Assembly (NCBI RefSeq): GCF_022749495.1
Contig: NZ_CP094241.1
Location: 1,674,001-1,738,000 of the forward strand
Length of the DNA stretch: 64,000 nt
Reading direction: 5' to 3'
Source of the DNA: Neisseria macacae ATCC 33926
GTDB taxonomy: Bacteria; Pseudomonadota; Gammaproteobacteria; Burkholderiales; Neisseriaceae
Made by a program: the position numbers and the translations under genes. Numbering within the stretch: the stretch's first letter is position 1; every line of letters starts with the position of its first letter. The notes beneath the pieces were generated by a model, which was not told where the DNA came from, searched no databases, and worked only from the letters and a program-made list of their open reading frames with translations. Positions 8,280 to 17,231 of the stretch are shown here, one piece after another.

Positions 8280-11200
8280 ATGGCATTCAATAAAATCGCC
8301 CGCAAAGACAGCGACTTTAGAGTCGTCTTTATCCTCCCCGATTTCTGTTGGGCGCCCCCTCCTGCTCCCCCTGTTACACCGCCCATCCCCTTCCCGCTCT
8401 TCGCCGACTTGGGCAACGCTCAAACCGTCGCCAAAGACGTCCGCCTCAACCGCAAGCCCGCCTTCGTCTTCAAGGCCAGTAAAACCAACCGCACCACCGG
8501 CGACGAACCCGCCCTTCCGGGCCGCAAGGGTGTGTTGTCGCGCACCGCCACCAAACCCGCCTGGCCGATGATGCATTCTTCTTCGGTTAAAATCCGCAAG
8601 CGCCACATCATACGCGCCGGCGATATGTTCCACATGAACAACAAGTTCAAGAAGAAACTGCCGCCCAAACCCTGTATTTCCTGCAAAGCCGCCGCCGCTG
8701 CCGGCCGCCCGGTCAATCCGATACACGGGCTGAAGTTTTTGGAGAGTGAAACCGACTTTGCTTTTGAAGGCATCCTGCCGCTGGTTTGGAGCCGCAGCTA
8801 TTATTCCGACCAAGACGGTACCGGCTGGCTCGGCGAGGGCTGGAGCGTACCGGGCTGCCAACGCATCATCCGCGATGCGGCGGGATTGGCCTATATCGAC
8901 GATCATGGCCGTTTGTTCCCGCTGCCGGAAGTCGATGAAGACGATGAGGAACCGGTATTGTTCGAGAGCGAACAGATTTGGTTCAGTAAAAATCCGGACG
9001 GGCATTATGTCATTGCGTCGCTGGACGGTTCGATAGCGCTGCGTTTTGCGCCTTTGGTGGTGGCGGAAGACGGTTCGGACGAAGACGCCACCCTCTTCCC
9101 GCTGGTGGCGGTGGAAGACGCCAACGGCAACCATCAGCGTTTCGTCTATCATCCGCTGACCGGTCTGCCGCAATACGTCATCGACGGCAACGGCCGGGTG
9201 TTCTCGCTGAACTTCGGCAATGTGGCGGACGAACAGTCGCCCAAAATGCGGCTGCTGTCGGTGTCGCTGCTGGAGGGTTTGCCCGCCTTCGGTGAAACGG
9301 TCCGGGTCGGCAGTCCGCTGGTCCGCTACGAATACAACGGCAGCGGCGACTTGATCCGCGTTATCGGCCGCGACGGCAACGTCAAACGCAGCTTCGGCTA
9401 TAAAAACAACCTGATGGTGTCGCACACGGATGCGGCAGGATTGGTATCGGAATACGAATACGACCATTACACCCCGACCGGCAAGGTGTTGCGCAACTGG
9501 ACGTCTTTGGGCGAGGAATGGCGCTTTACCTATCACGACGGTTATACCGAGGTAACCGACGTATTGGGTCGTACCGAGCAATATCATTACGATTACAACA
9601 ACGAGTTGACCAAGCGGGTGTTTGCCGACGGCAGCGCTGTGTTGATGGAACGCGACGGTTTGGGCCGTCTGCTCAGCCACACCGATGCGATGGGGCGCGT
9701 TACCCGCTATCAGTACAGCAACGAGGGGCAGGTGGAGGCCATCGTCCGCCCCGACGGCGCCATCCTGCATTTCGACTATGACGACTGCTACCGCCTGATC
9801 CGTAAAAGCGATGCGGAAGGCCGTTACCACGGCTATACCTACGACGAAGCGGGCAACCTGCTGACCCATACCGACCCGCTGAAACATACCACTCGTTTCG
9901 AATACGCCGACAACGGCCTGTTGCTGTCGGTAACCGATCCGAACGGCAGCAGCACCGCCTATCACTACAATGAAAACCGCCAGCCCGACCTCATTACCGA
10001 CTGCTCCGGTTACGAAACCCGTCTGGCCTACACCCCCGAAGGGCAGCTGGCGCGCATTACCGATGCGCTGGGACAGCACACCGAATACCATTATGACGCC
10101 GACCAAAACCTTACCCTCGCCCTCTATCCCGACGGCAGCAAAGAGGCCTTCGGCTACGATGCCGCAGGTCGTCTGAAAACCCATACCGACGGCGAAGGCC
10201 ATACCACTTCCTACGAATACGGCCAAGACGGTCTGCCGACCCAACGCACCAATGCGCTGGGGCATACCTTCGGTTACCATTACGACAAAGCCCGCCGCCT
10301 GGTCGGCCTCACCAATGAAAACGGTGCGCGCTACCGTTTTGCCTACGATGTCCTCGACCGCCTGATTGCCGAAAGCGGTTTCGACCATAAGCTGACCGGC
10401 TACCGCTACAATGCCGGCAACGAGCTGGTCGAGCAGCGCGAATTCGGCGACGACGCCTCCCTAGCCGCCAAACTGATGGCGCAGTTAGGCGGACAGCCCG
10501 TCCCCAAAAAAGACGTATCCCCGCTTTCAGACGACCTCAACAGCCAAACCCCGCTGCGGATTACCGAGTTCAAACGCGATATATTGGGCCGCTTAATCCA
10601 CACCCTCGCCCGTGACGTCGGCGACCGAGTTCAGGAGGCCGCTTACCAATACGACTTGGACGGCAACCTCGTCCGCGCCGCCAACCGCCAAAGCATCACC
10701 TGCTTCGACTACAACGAAAACGGCCAGCTTATCGCCCAGCACCAATGGAAGGTGCCGAGCAAGGAAGAGAACGCTCGAAACGGCCTGCCCGAAACCGACT
10801 GGCGCGATGCGCAGTACGACATGCTGTACCTGCCCGTTACCGAAACCGTCCGCTACCACTACGACTTCAACGGCAACCGCACCGCCACCGTCCTGCCCGA
10901 CGGCAGACAGATCAATTACCTGTATTACGGCAGCGGCCACCTGCACCAAATCAGCCTCGACGACGAAGTCATTACCGACATCGAGCGCGATAAGCTACAC
11001 CGCGAAATCTTCCGCACACAGGGTAAGCTCGCCAGCCGTTACGAACTCGACCCTTTAGGTCGTCTGAAAAGGCAAATCGCCACCCTCAACGACCTGACGG
11101 AAGGCGGCAAAGGCAAAGCCAAAGCAGCGGCGGGCTATGGCCAAACCGCCGTCAAACGCAGCTACGGCTACGACCGCACCGGCAACCTGACCCACAGCAC

Positions 11201-12623
11201 CGACCAGCGGACGGGAACGACCCAGTTCGAGTACGACAAACTGGGCAGGATTACTAAAGCGGGCAGCGAACTGTTCGCCTTCGACCCTGCGCACAATATC
11301 CTCGACATCCCGACGGAAAAGGTCAAACCATACCCTACCCCCTCTCCCGTGGGAGAGGGTCGGGGAGAGGGCAAAACGGCTGCGCTGCTTTCAGCCAACT
11401 CCAATGCCATCACCGACAACCGCCTGAAAACCTACAACGGCACGACCTATTACTACGACGAGCTCGGCAACCTGATCCACCGCGAACTGGCAAACGGCGA
11501 AGTGCAGAACTATTTCTACGATCTGCACGACCAACTGGTTAAGGCCGAAATCTTCAAAAAAGACGGCAGCAAAGAGACTTGGTCGTACACCTACGACGCC
11601 TTGGGCAGAAGGATAGGCAAAGGTCGTCTGAAAAACGAAGAAGTTTCAAACGACCTCGAAAACCAAACCCGCTTCGTTTGGGATGGCAGCCACCTCCTAC
11701 AGGAAATCCACCCGGACGGCAGATATACCTATATCTACACCGACCAAGACTCCTACGAGCCTTTGGCGCAAGTCCGAAACTGGACAACCGAAGACGGCGA
11801 AAACCGACACCAAACCCACTACTTCCACTGCGACCAAATCGGTATCCCGCGTGAGATGACCGATAAAGACGGCAACCTCTTATGGTTCGGCAACTACACC
11901 GGCTGGGGTCGTCTGAAAGAAGAAACCAAGGTAACGGATAGCGCATATCAACCCTTCCGCCTGCAGAACCAGTATGCCGACCGTGAAACGGGGCTGCATT
12001 ACAACTTCTTCAGGTATTATGAACCTGATGTGGGTCGGTTTGTGAATCAGGACCCGATTGGGTTGATGGGTGGGATGAATCTGTATCAGTTTGCGCCGAA
12101 TACTCAGCAATGGATAGATCATTTAGGGCTTGATGTTAATATCATTCGATCTGATCGCTCAGTTACATTTATCCTTGATATTTCTTTAAATGGAAGGAAT
12201 GTAACCAATACTGATATAGAAAATGTAAAGAATGGGATTGAACGAAACTGGAATGCTGGAGGATGGAAATATGGTGGATGCAATATTAGATTCATTGCAA
12301 ATGTAAAAGCAAATGACAGCAAAATGGCTAACCAAATTACTGCCGAACCTATCAATGGTAGAAGTTATGTAAATAAAGCTGGAGGAAATAGAGGAGTTTG
12401 GTATATGAGGGATCCTAATGTCTCATGGGTAGCCGCTCATGAGGCTGGCCATCTAATGGGATTAGGTGATAGATACAAAGATATAAACGGGAAAAGTATT
12501 CCTCAAAAAGGATGGGAAAACAATATCATGGCTGCACCTAACAAACCTGTTGAACAGAGAAACATAAACGAATTAATACCATTTACAACAAAATGTGCCT
12601 GTAATATTTTGGAATACATGTAA
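8280..12623 (+). CDS. Full-length Rhs effector with PAAR-like (DUF4150) N-terminus and zinc metalloprotease tip
   Basis: 1447 residues. The start is ATG 8280 with AGGAG upstream; an earlier in-frame GTG (8208) lies inside the spacer repeat. Residues 1-120 are a PAAR-like DUF4150 domain (PPIPFPLFADLGN, TTGDEPALPGRKG), which caps a VgrG spike in type VI secretion. A Rhs N-terminal domain (LPLVWSRSYYSDQDG, about 180) and the YD-repeat shell follow, ending FVNQDPIGLMGG...IDHLGL. The last 163 residues (from 12132) are the toxin, with HEAGHLMGLGD at residues 1387-1397, the HExxHxxGxxD zinc motif of metzincins, and a possible Met-turn (NNIM). Four in-frame GRLK tetrapeptides are encoded by uptake sequences. 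The only complete Rhs gene in the window. Confidence 0.95.
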   Translation: MAFNKIARKDSDFRVVFILPDFCWAPPPAPPVTPPIPFPLFADLGNAQTVAKDVRLNRKPAFVFKASKTNRTTGDEPALPGRKGVLSRTATKPAWPMMHSSSVKIRKRHIIRAGDMFHMNNKFKKKLPPKPCISCKAAAAAGRPVNPIHGLKFLESETDFAFEGILPLVWSRSYYSDQDGTGWLGEGWSVPGCQRIIRDAAGLAYIDDHGRLFPLPEVDEDDEEPVLFESEQIWFSKNPDGHYVIASLDGSIALRFAPLVVAEDGSDEDATLFPLVAVEDANGNHQRFVYHPLTGLPQYVIDGNGRVFSLNFGNVADEQSPKMRLLSVSLLEGLPAFGETVRVGSPLVRYEYNGSGDLIRVIGRDGNVKRSFGYKNNLMVSHTDAAGLVSEYEYDHYTPTGKVLRNWTSLGEEWRFTYHDGYTEVTDVLGRTEQYHYDYNNELTKRVFADGSAVLMERDGLGRLLSHTDAMGRVTRYQYSNEGQVEAIVRPDGAILHFDYDDCYRLIRKSDAEGRYHGYTYDEAGNLLTHTDPLKHTTRFEYADNGLLLSVTDPNGSSTAYHYNENRQPDLITDCSGYETRLAYTPEGQLARITDALGQHTEYHYDADQNLTLALYPDGSKEAFGYDAAGRLKTHTDGEGHTTSYEYGQDGLPTQRTNALGHTFGYHYDKARRLVGLTNENGARYRFAYDVLDRLIAESGFDHKLTGYRYNAGNELVEQREFGDDASLAAKLMAQLGGQPVPKKDVSPLSDDLNSQTPLRITEFKRDILGRLIHTLARDVGDRVQEAAYQYDLDGNLVRAANRQSITCFDYNENGQLIAQHQWKVPSKEENARNGLPETDWRDAQYDMLYLPVTETVRYHYDFNGNRTATVLPDGRQINYLYYGSGHLHQISLDDEVITDIERDKLHREIFRTQGKLASRYELDPLGRLKRQIATLNDLTEGGKGKAKAAAGYGQTAVKRSYGYDRTGNLTHSTDQRTGTTQFEYDKLGRITKAGSELFAFDPAHNILDIPTEKVKPYPTPSPVGEGRGEGKTAALLSANSNAITDNRLKTYNGTTYYYDELGNLIHRELANGEVQNYFYDLHDQLVKAEIFKKDGSKETWSYTYDALGRRIGKGRLKNEEVSNDLENQTRFVWDGSHLLQEIHPDGRYTYIYTDQDSYEPLAQVRNWTTEDGENRHQTHYFHCDQIGIPREMTDKDGNLLWFGNYTGWGRLKEETKVTDSAYQPFRLQNQYADRETGLHYNFFRYYEPDVGRFVNQDPIGLMGGMNLYQFAPNTQQWIDHLGLDVNIIRSDRSVTFILDISLNGRNVTNTDIENVKNGIERNWNAGGWKYGGCNIRFIANVKANDSKMANQITAEPINGRSYVNKAGGNRGVWYMRDPNVSWVAAHEAGHLMGLGDRYKDINGKSIPQKGWENNIMAAPNKPVEQRNINELIPFTTKCACNILEYM

Positions 12624-12658
12624 ACAATATTTTTATATTTATATTAATGGGATTTAAA

Positions 12659-13108
12659 ATGAAAAATATACTACTCTCTTTTGGAATAATTTCTATAATA
12701 CTTTCACTAGCCTGTACTTATAGAGAAAAATATTATTTCAATCAGGAAAATAAACCGAGAGAACTAGGCCAAGAATTATCAGGTTATCCTTTTGATTTTA
12801 TAGTATTGAGAATGAAAACAGAAAGTACTAATAATATTGATGGATATGTAAATTTATGGATAAAAAATACCAACGGAGAATCTGAAGCTCTTGAAGCAAT
12901 TCTGACTAAAAAGCAAATAGACTACCAAAAGAATAGCATTTATTATACTATTGATAAATTTGAACATTTTAAATTTAAAGATGTGCAAATTGAAAACAAA
13001 GAAGGTAGGATCTATCTAGATGGGCGTAATTTATCTGAAATTGGGAATGCAACCTTGTCTGAAGATGGGAAGCTAGAGATGGGAACATTTTACCGAACCT
13101 TTCATTAG
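12659..13108 (+). CDS. Putative immunity protein (signal peptide/possible lipoprotein) for the metalloprotease tip
   Basis: 149 residues from ATG 12659; ATG 12647 is in frame but adds only MGFK. The N-terminus KNILLSFGIISIILSLAC is a signal sequence ending at a cysteine, although the -3 residue is Ser, so the lipobox is imperfect. The mature part is charged and AT-rich. It lies 35 bp after the Rhs stop. A periplasmic location suggests that the protease acts on envelope proteins. No family recognised. Confidence 0.7.
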   Translation: MKNILLSFGIISIILSLACTYREKYYFNQENKPRELGQELSGYPFDFIVLRMKTESTNNIDGYVNLWIKNTNGESEALEAILTKKQIDYQKNSIYYTIDKFEHFKFKDVQIENKEGRIYLDGRNLSEIGNATLSEDGKLEMGTFYRTFH

Positions 13109-13162
13109 AGTCCACAATCTGTTGCCAGCAAGCGAGGTTGGGTCGAGACCCAACAAAATATC

Positions 13163-13194
13163 AAGGTCGTCTGAAATAACCTTCAGACGACCTT
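13163..13194. terminator. DUS inverted pair
   Basis: AAGGTCGTCTGAA pairs with TTCAGACGACCTT across a 6-base loop, followed by TTT. It closes the metalloprotease/immunity unit. Confidence 0.7.
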
Positions 13195-13267
13195 TCCCTA
13201 TACGCTTACCCTTACCTGCTTCAACCACAACGAAAACGGCCAACTCATTGCCCAGCACCAATGGAAA

Positions 13268-15070
13268 GTGCCGAGCAAAGAAGAGAACGCCCGAAACGGC
13301 CTGCCCGAAACCGACTGGCGCGATGCGCAGTACGATATGCTGTACCTGCCCGTCACCGAAACCGTCCGCTACCACTACGACTTCAACGGCAACCGCACCG
13401 CCACCGTCCTGCCCGACGGCAGACAGATCAACTATCTGTATTACGGCAGCGGCCACCTCCACCAAATCAGCCTCGACGACGAAGTCATTACCGACATCGA
13501 GCGCGACAAACTGCACCGCGAAATCTTCCGCACACAAGGTAAACTCGCCAGCCGTTACGAACTCGACCCATTAGGTCGTCTGAAAAGGCAAATCGCCACC
13601 CTCAACGACCTGACAGAGGGCGGCAAAGGCAAAAACAAAGTCGCGGCGGGTTATAATCAAACCGCCGTCAAACGCAGCTACGGCTACGGCCGCACCGGCA
13701 ACCTGACCCACAGCACCGACCAGCGGACGGGAACGACGCATTTCGAGTACGACAAACTCGGTCGAATCACCAAAGCCGGCAGCGAACTATTCGCCTTCGA
13801 CCCCGCGCACAATATCCTCGACATCCCGACGGAAAAGGTCAAACCATACCCTGCCCCCTCTCCCGTGGGAGAGGGTTGGGGAGAGGGCAAAACGGCTGCG
13901 CTGCTTTCAGACGACCGCTCCGTCATCACCGACAACCGCCTGAAAACCTACAACGGCACGACCTATTACTACGACGACCTCGGCAACCTGATCCACCGCG
14001 AGCTGGCCGACGGCGAAGTGCAGAACTATTTCTACGACCTGCACGACCACCTGGTTAAAGCCGAAATCTTCAAAAAAGACGGTAGCAAAGAAACTTGGGT
14101 GTACACTTACGACGCCTTGGGCAGAAGGATAGGCAAAGGTCGTCTGAAAAACGAAGAAGTTTCAGAAACGGCATTCCCGCATGATTTAAGCGGGAACGGC
14201 CTCGAAAACCACACCCGTTTCGTTTGGGACGGCAGCCATCTGCTGCAAGAAATCCATTCGGACGGCAGGTATACCTATATCTATACCGATCAAGATTCCT
14301 ACGAGCCGCTGGCACAAGTCCGCGATTGGGTAACCGAAGACGGCGAAAACTGCCAACAAATCCGCTACTTCCACTGCGATCAAATCGGCATCCCGCGTGA
14401 GATGACCGATAAAGACGGCAACCTCTTATGGTTCGGCAACTACACCGGCTGGGGTCGTCTGAAAGAGGAAACCAAGGTAACAGATAGCGCATACCAGCTG
14501 TTCCGCCTGCAAAACCAGTACGCCGACCGTGAAACGGGGCTGCATTACAACTTCTTCAGGTATTATGAGCCTGATGCGGGGCGGTTTGTGAATCAGGATC
14601 CGATTGGGTTGTGGGGCGGAATGAACTTTTATAGTTTTGCATCCAATATCCAAAACTGGATTGATTTTTTAGGACTTGCTACAGTAGATGCCACCTTTAG
14701 AATACGTGGTAGTCGGAAAAAGTATACGGGCACCAACCCAACTGAGCGAGCAAATAGGACTTCAGGAGCCATCGAATGTGCATCAATGCCAGGACCAAAT
14801 AGAGATAAACATTCTATGCATGCTGAGGTAGAAGCAATGACAGCCGCTTTTGATGATGGCGTACGAGGAGGAATCGGGGAATTAACAGTCAAAGGAAAAC
14901 CAGTTTGTGGTTTTTGTAAAAGTAGTTTGAAACAACTAGCAAGGTCTCTGGATCTAAAAACACTGATTATTAAAGAGATGGATACTGGTAATATTTATAA
15001 GTTTACTGGAGATGAACTCTTACCAATTAAAGAGGGTGGCAAAGGATATAAAAAATGCGACCATTGTTAA
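13268..15070 (+). CDS. Orphan Rhs C-terminal cassette with deaminase tip
   Basis: Rhs homology starts at about 13214 in this frame; GTG 13268 is the first possible start and has no strong ribosome site. The core ends FVNQDPIGLWGG...IDFLGL, and the tip runs from 14678 (130 residues). The tip contains SMHAEVEAM and, about 45 residues later, KPVCGFCKSSL. These match the HAE and CxxC zinc-binding motifs of the cytidine deaminase fold used by many polymorphic toxins to edit nucleic acid or free nucleotides. I cannot tell the substrate. The C-terminus ends in KKCDHC. The frame is intact from core to tip, unlike the phospholipase cassette. Confidence 0.8.
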   Translation: MPSKEENARNGLPETDWRDAQYDMLYLPVTETVRYHYDFNGNRTATVLPDGRQINYLYYGSGHLHQISLDDEVITDIERDKLHREIFRTQGKLASRYELDPLGRLKRQIATLNDLTEGGKGKNKVAAGYNQTAVKRSYGYGRTGNLTHSTDQRTGTTHFEYDKLGRITKAGSELFAFDPAHNILDIPTEKVKPYPAPSPVGEGWGEGKTAALLSDDRSVITDNRLKTYNGTTYYYDDLGNLIHRELADGEVQNYFYDLHDHLVKAEIFKKDGSKETWVYTYDALGRRIGKGRLKNEEVSETAFPHDLSGNGLENHTRFVWDGSHLLQEIHSDGRYTYIYTDQDSYEPLAQVRDWVTEDGENCQQIRYFHCDQIGIPREMTDKDGNLLWFGNYTGWGRLKEETKVTDSAYQLFRLQNQYADRETGLHYNFFRYYEPDAGRFVNQDPIGLWGGMNFYSFASNIQNWIDFLGLATVDATFRIRGSRKKYTGTNPTERANRTSGAIECASMPGPNRDKHSMHAEVEAMTAAFDDGVRGGIGELTVKGKPVCGFCKSSLKQLARSLDLKTLIIKEMDTGNIYKFTGDELLPIKEGGKGYKKCDHC

Positions 15071-15092
15071 TAAACCGTTAAAGAGATTTAAT

Positions 15093-15515
15093 ATGAAAGA
15101 GATGTATAAAAATTGCCATTTTTGGATAGGTTTTGTTGAAAGCCTAAAAGAGTTTAACGATTATTTTGATATCGATATAAAAACTGGTACATCCAAATTT
15201 GCTCAAGATATTGGGTTTCCATTCAAAGACGAGGAATTAGATAAATTTTGCAAGTTAACATGTTTGCAGCCTAACTTTGATCATACATTTCAAATAAGTG
15301 AATTACTATGCGATTCTCCTTTAAAAAAAGAAGATATTAAGCTTATTGAGGAATTATGTAAAAAAATGGAGCCTCCCCCAAATTCATATGTCTACCTCTT
15401 TCATTCAGGTGCAAAATACAAGATTGGTGCTAAATTTTCCAGTTATTATTATATTGGATGTTTTGAAGCTAATCCAAATTTTATTGAAGATGAAGAATTA
15501 TTAGATAATTTATAA
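15093..15515 (+). CDS. Imm22-like immunity protein for the deaminase tip
   Basis: 140 residues from ATG 15093, which follows AAAGAGA; the in-frame ATG at 15012 lies inside the toxin. The opening (CHFWIGFVESLKEFNDYF, then SKFAQDIGFPFKDEEL) follows the pattern of the Imm22/DUF4284 family, found beside polymorphic toxins. Family call from memory of the pattern. No signal peptide, consistent with a cytoplasmic target. Confidence 0.7.
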   Translation: MKEMYKNCHFWIGFVESLKEFNDYFDIDIKTGTSKFAQDIGFPFKDEELDKFCKLTCLQPNFDHTFQISELLCDSPLKKEDIKLIEELCKKMEPPPNSYVYLFHSGAKYKIGAKFSSYYYIGCFEANPNFIEDEELLDNL

Positions 15516-15554
15516 TTAAATTTCTTTAATCTCCATATATTGAGTGAAAGCAAC

Positions 15555-15590
15555 AAAAGTCGTCTGAAATTAAATTTTCAGACGACTTTT
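15555..15590. terminator. DUS-like inverted pair
   Basis: AAAAGTCGTCTGAAA faces TTTCAGACGACTTTT, followed by TCCC. The outer base differs from the usual DUS (AGTCGTCTGAA), which weakens uptake but keeps a perfect stem. Confidence 0.65.
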
Positions 15591-15647
15591 CCCTATATAT
15601 CTATACAGCCAGCGTAGTCGGATTCTCGAAACCAACAAATTGAGAAT

Positions 15648-15724
15648 AGCAAGCCGTAGCCTGTATGGGCGGTAGGGTGTGTGCGGTAAGCACACACGTG
15701 TTTTTTTCGGTTTTCAGACGACCT
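15648..15724 (+). repeat. Inter-cassette repeat ending in DUS
   Basis: AGCAAGCCGTAGCC, then TAGGGTGTGTGCGGTAAGCACACAC (a short palindrome), then a T-run and TTTTCAGACGACCTC, where Rhs homology resumes. Confidence 0.55.
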
Positions 15725-15764
15725 CAAAGACCAAACCGGCTTCGTTTGGGACGGCAGCCATCTC

Positions 15765-16571
15765 TTGCAGGAAGTCCAATCGGACGGCAGATATACCTAT
15801 ATCTACACCGACCCAGATTCCTACGAGCCTTTAGCACAAGTTCGCGATTGGACAACCGAAGACGGCGAAAGCCGCCAACAAACCCACTACTTCCACTGCG
15901 ACCAAATCGGCATCCCAAGAGAGATGACCGATAAAGAAGGCAATTTATTGTGGTTTGGGGATTATTACGGTTGGGGTAAGCTGAAGAGCGAAACCAACAT
16001 AACGGAAACAGCACATCAGCCTTTTAGGTTGCAGAACCAGTATTTCGATCAAGAGACGGGGTTACATTACAACTTCTTTAGGTATTACGAACCTGACTGT
16101 GGAAGGTTCATTAACCAAGACCCCATTGGCTTGCTAGGTGGAATGAACTTATATCAATTTGCATTCAATGCGAGTGTTTGGGTTGATTTTCTTGGTTTAT
16201 CTGAAGTGGTTTATCGTTTATTGGATCAACAAGGAAATACAATTTATTATGGCATCACTAACGATGCAGAAAGAAGATGCGCAGAGCACAGAGACTCTGG
16301 TAAACAATTTTCTAAGATGGAAATATTGGCAGAAGGTTTAACACATGATGAGGCTAGAACAATCGAAGGAGCTTTGATTAGAAGTAAAATTAGTCCAGCT
16401 GATGAACTTTTATCTGTTAAAGAACAGTTAGACAATTCTCCCTTAATTAATAAAAATCGAGGTAGAGTTAAAGAAAGATGGACCAACAAAAATCCTCTCA
16501 AAAATTGGAAAAATAAATTTATTAAACCTAAAACTGTTAAAAAACCTGGCACATGCAATGAAAATTGCTAA
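15765..16571 (+). CDS. Orphan Rhs cassette with GIY-YIG nuclease tip
   Basis: The Rhs frame is readable from about 15714, starting exactly at an uptake sequence (SDDLKDQTGFVWDG); the first usable codon is TTG 15765. Only the last part of the core remains, ending INQDPIGLLGG...VDFLGL. The tip (16201-16568) reads VVYRLLDQQGNTIYYGITND, then RRCAEH and TIEGALI. This is the GIY-YIG fold with its Tyr-Gly pair, Arg and the catalytic Glu. It is probably a DNA-cutting toxin. Basic C-terminus. Likely silent because there is no promoter or start region. Confidence 0.8.
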   Translation: MQEVQSDGRYTYIYTDPDSYEPLAQVRDWTTEDGESRQQTHYFHCDQIGIPREMTDKEGNLLWFGDYYGWGKLKSETNITETAHQPFRLQNQYFDQETGLHYNFFRYYEPDCGRFINQDPIGLLGGMNLYQFAFNASVWVDFLGLSEVVYRLLDQQGNTIYYGITNDAERRCAEHRDSGKQFSKMEILAEGLTHDEARTIEGALIRSKISPADELLSVKEQLDNSPLINKNRGRVKERWTNKNPLKNWKNKFIKPKTVKKPGTCNENC

Positions 16572-16595
16572 TTTAACTAAAAAATAGGAGATCGT

Positions 16596-16958
16596 ATGAA
16601 AATATATGGTGATGGAATTTATGATAATGAACGAGCTGATTTAGTTTTCATTGCATATATTGAATTTTCACTTAAAAAAATTCAAGAGCATATAGAATGG
16701 TTAGAAAATACTAATGAAATATGCCAAGCTGTATTAGGTTATATTGATATGTTACTATTTGTTTCAGAAAAATCACCAAGTGATTTAACAGGTAGGCTGA
16801 AAGAATCTGAGGTTGCCCAATGGAAAAATGTGTTTGACGACTGGTTTAATAGAGTTGAAAAAAAAATACCAAACAAATACAAAAACTCCATTAGAGTTAA
16901 TGCTGATATTTTGTTTGATAAATTAAAGGAAAATGCAAACTCATTAGAATGGTTATAA
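16596..16958 (+). CDS. Putative immunity protein for the GIY-YIG tip
   Basis: 120 residues, start ATG 16596 with AGGAG 7 bases upstream, 24 bp after the toxin stop. It is a soluble, probably all-helical acidic protein without a signal. Not a family I recognise; the role follows from its place and matching AT-rich composition. Confidence 0.7.
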   Translation: MKIYGDGIYDNERADLVFIAYIEFSLKKIQEHIEWLENTNEICQAVLGYIDMLLFVSEKSPSDLTGRLKESEVAQWKNVFDDWFNRVEKKIPNKYKNSIRVNADILFDKLKENANSLEWL

Positions 16959-17010
16959 TTTTCCAATTGTTTTTTTATACAGTACACATACGCTTTTAAT
17001 TTATTCAGTT

Positions 17011-17046
17011 TAGGCCGTCTGAAAAACTCTTTTTTCAGACGGCCTA
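17011..17046. terminator. Inverted pair of the AGGCCGTCTGAA dialect
   Basis: TAGGCCGTCTGAAAA pairs with TTTTCAGACGGCCTA. Both arms have GCC where nearly every other copy in the window has GTC. This is the AG-DUS of other Neisseria species. Confidence 0.7.
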
Positions 17047-17048
17047 AT

Positions 17049-17231
17049 TTCTTAATTAGCAATATTGATATTTCCGAAGCGCAGAATTACAGCCAAGTGC
17101 GCAGTGAAGATTTGAAAAGCCAAACCAAAGTCATTACCGGCTCCGGCACGGCGTTGACGATTGCTCCGGGTTATATGTTTACCCTGAGCAGCCCCCCGCA
17201 TTCGTCATCCAATACCGAATATACGATTTGA
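17049..17231 (+). pseudogene. VgrG C-terminal-core remnant
   Basis: The forward frame ending at TGA 17229-17231 encodes a string containing SEAQNYSQVRSEDL and TGSGTALTIAPGYMFTLSS, ending NTEYTI. This matches the VgrG segment in which '...G.G....L.PGY.F.L..HP....N..Y.I' leads into the spike. No start codon and no more VgrG on either side. It follows the AG-dialect hairpin directly, so both may have arrived together. VgrG is the spike that carries PAAR/Rhs effectors. Confidence 0.65.

Noticed and set aside
8148..10388. 746-residue open frame on the minus strand
   Set aside because: It is antisense to the GC-rich Rhs core, where the YD-repeat codon pattern leaves the opposite frame open. Repetitive Val/Gly-rich translation, no ribosome site, and it recurs as pieces opposite every Rhs copy.
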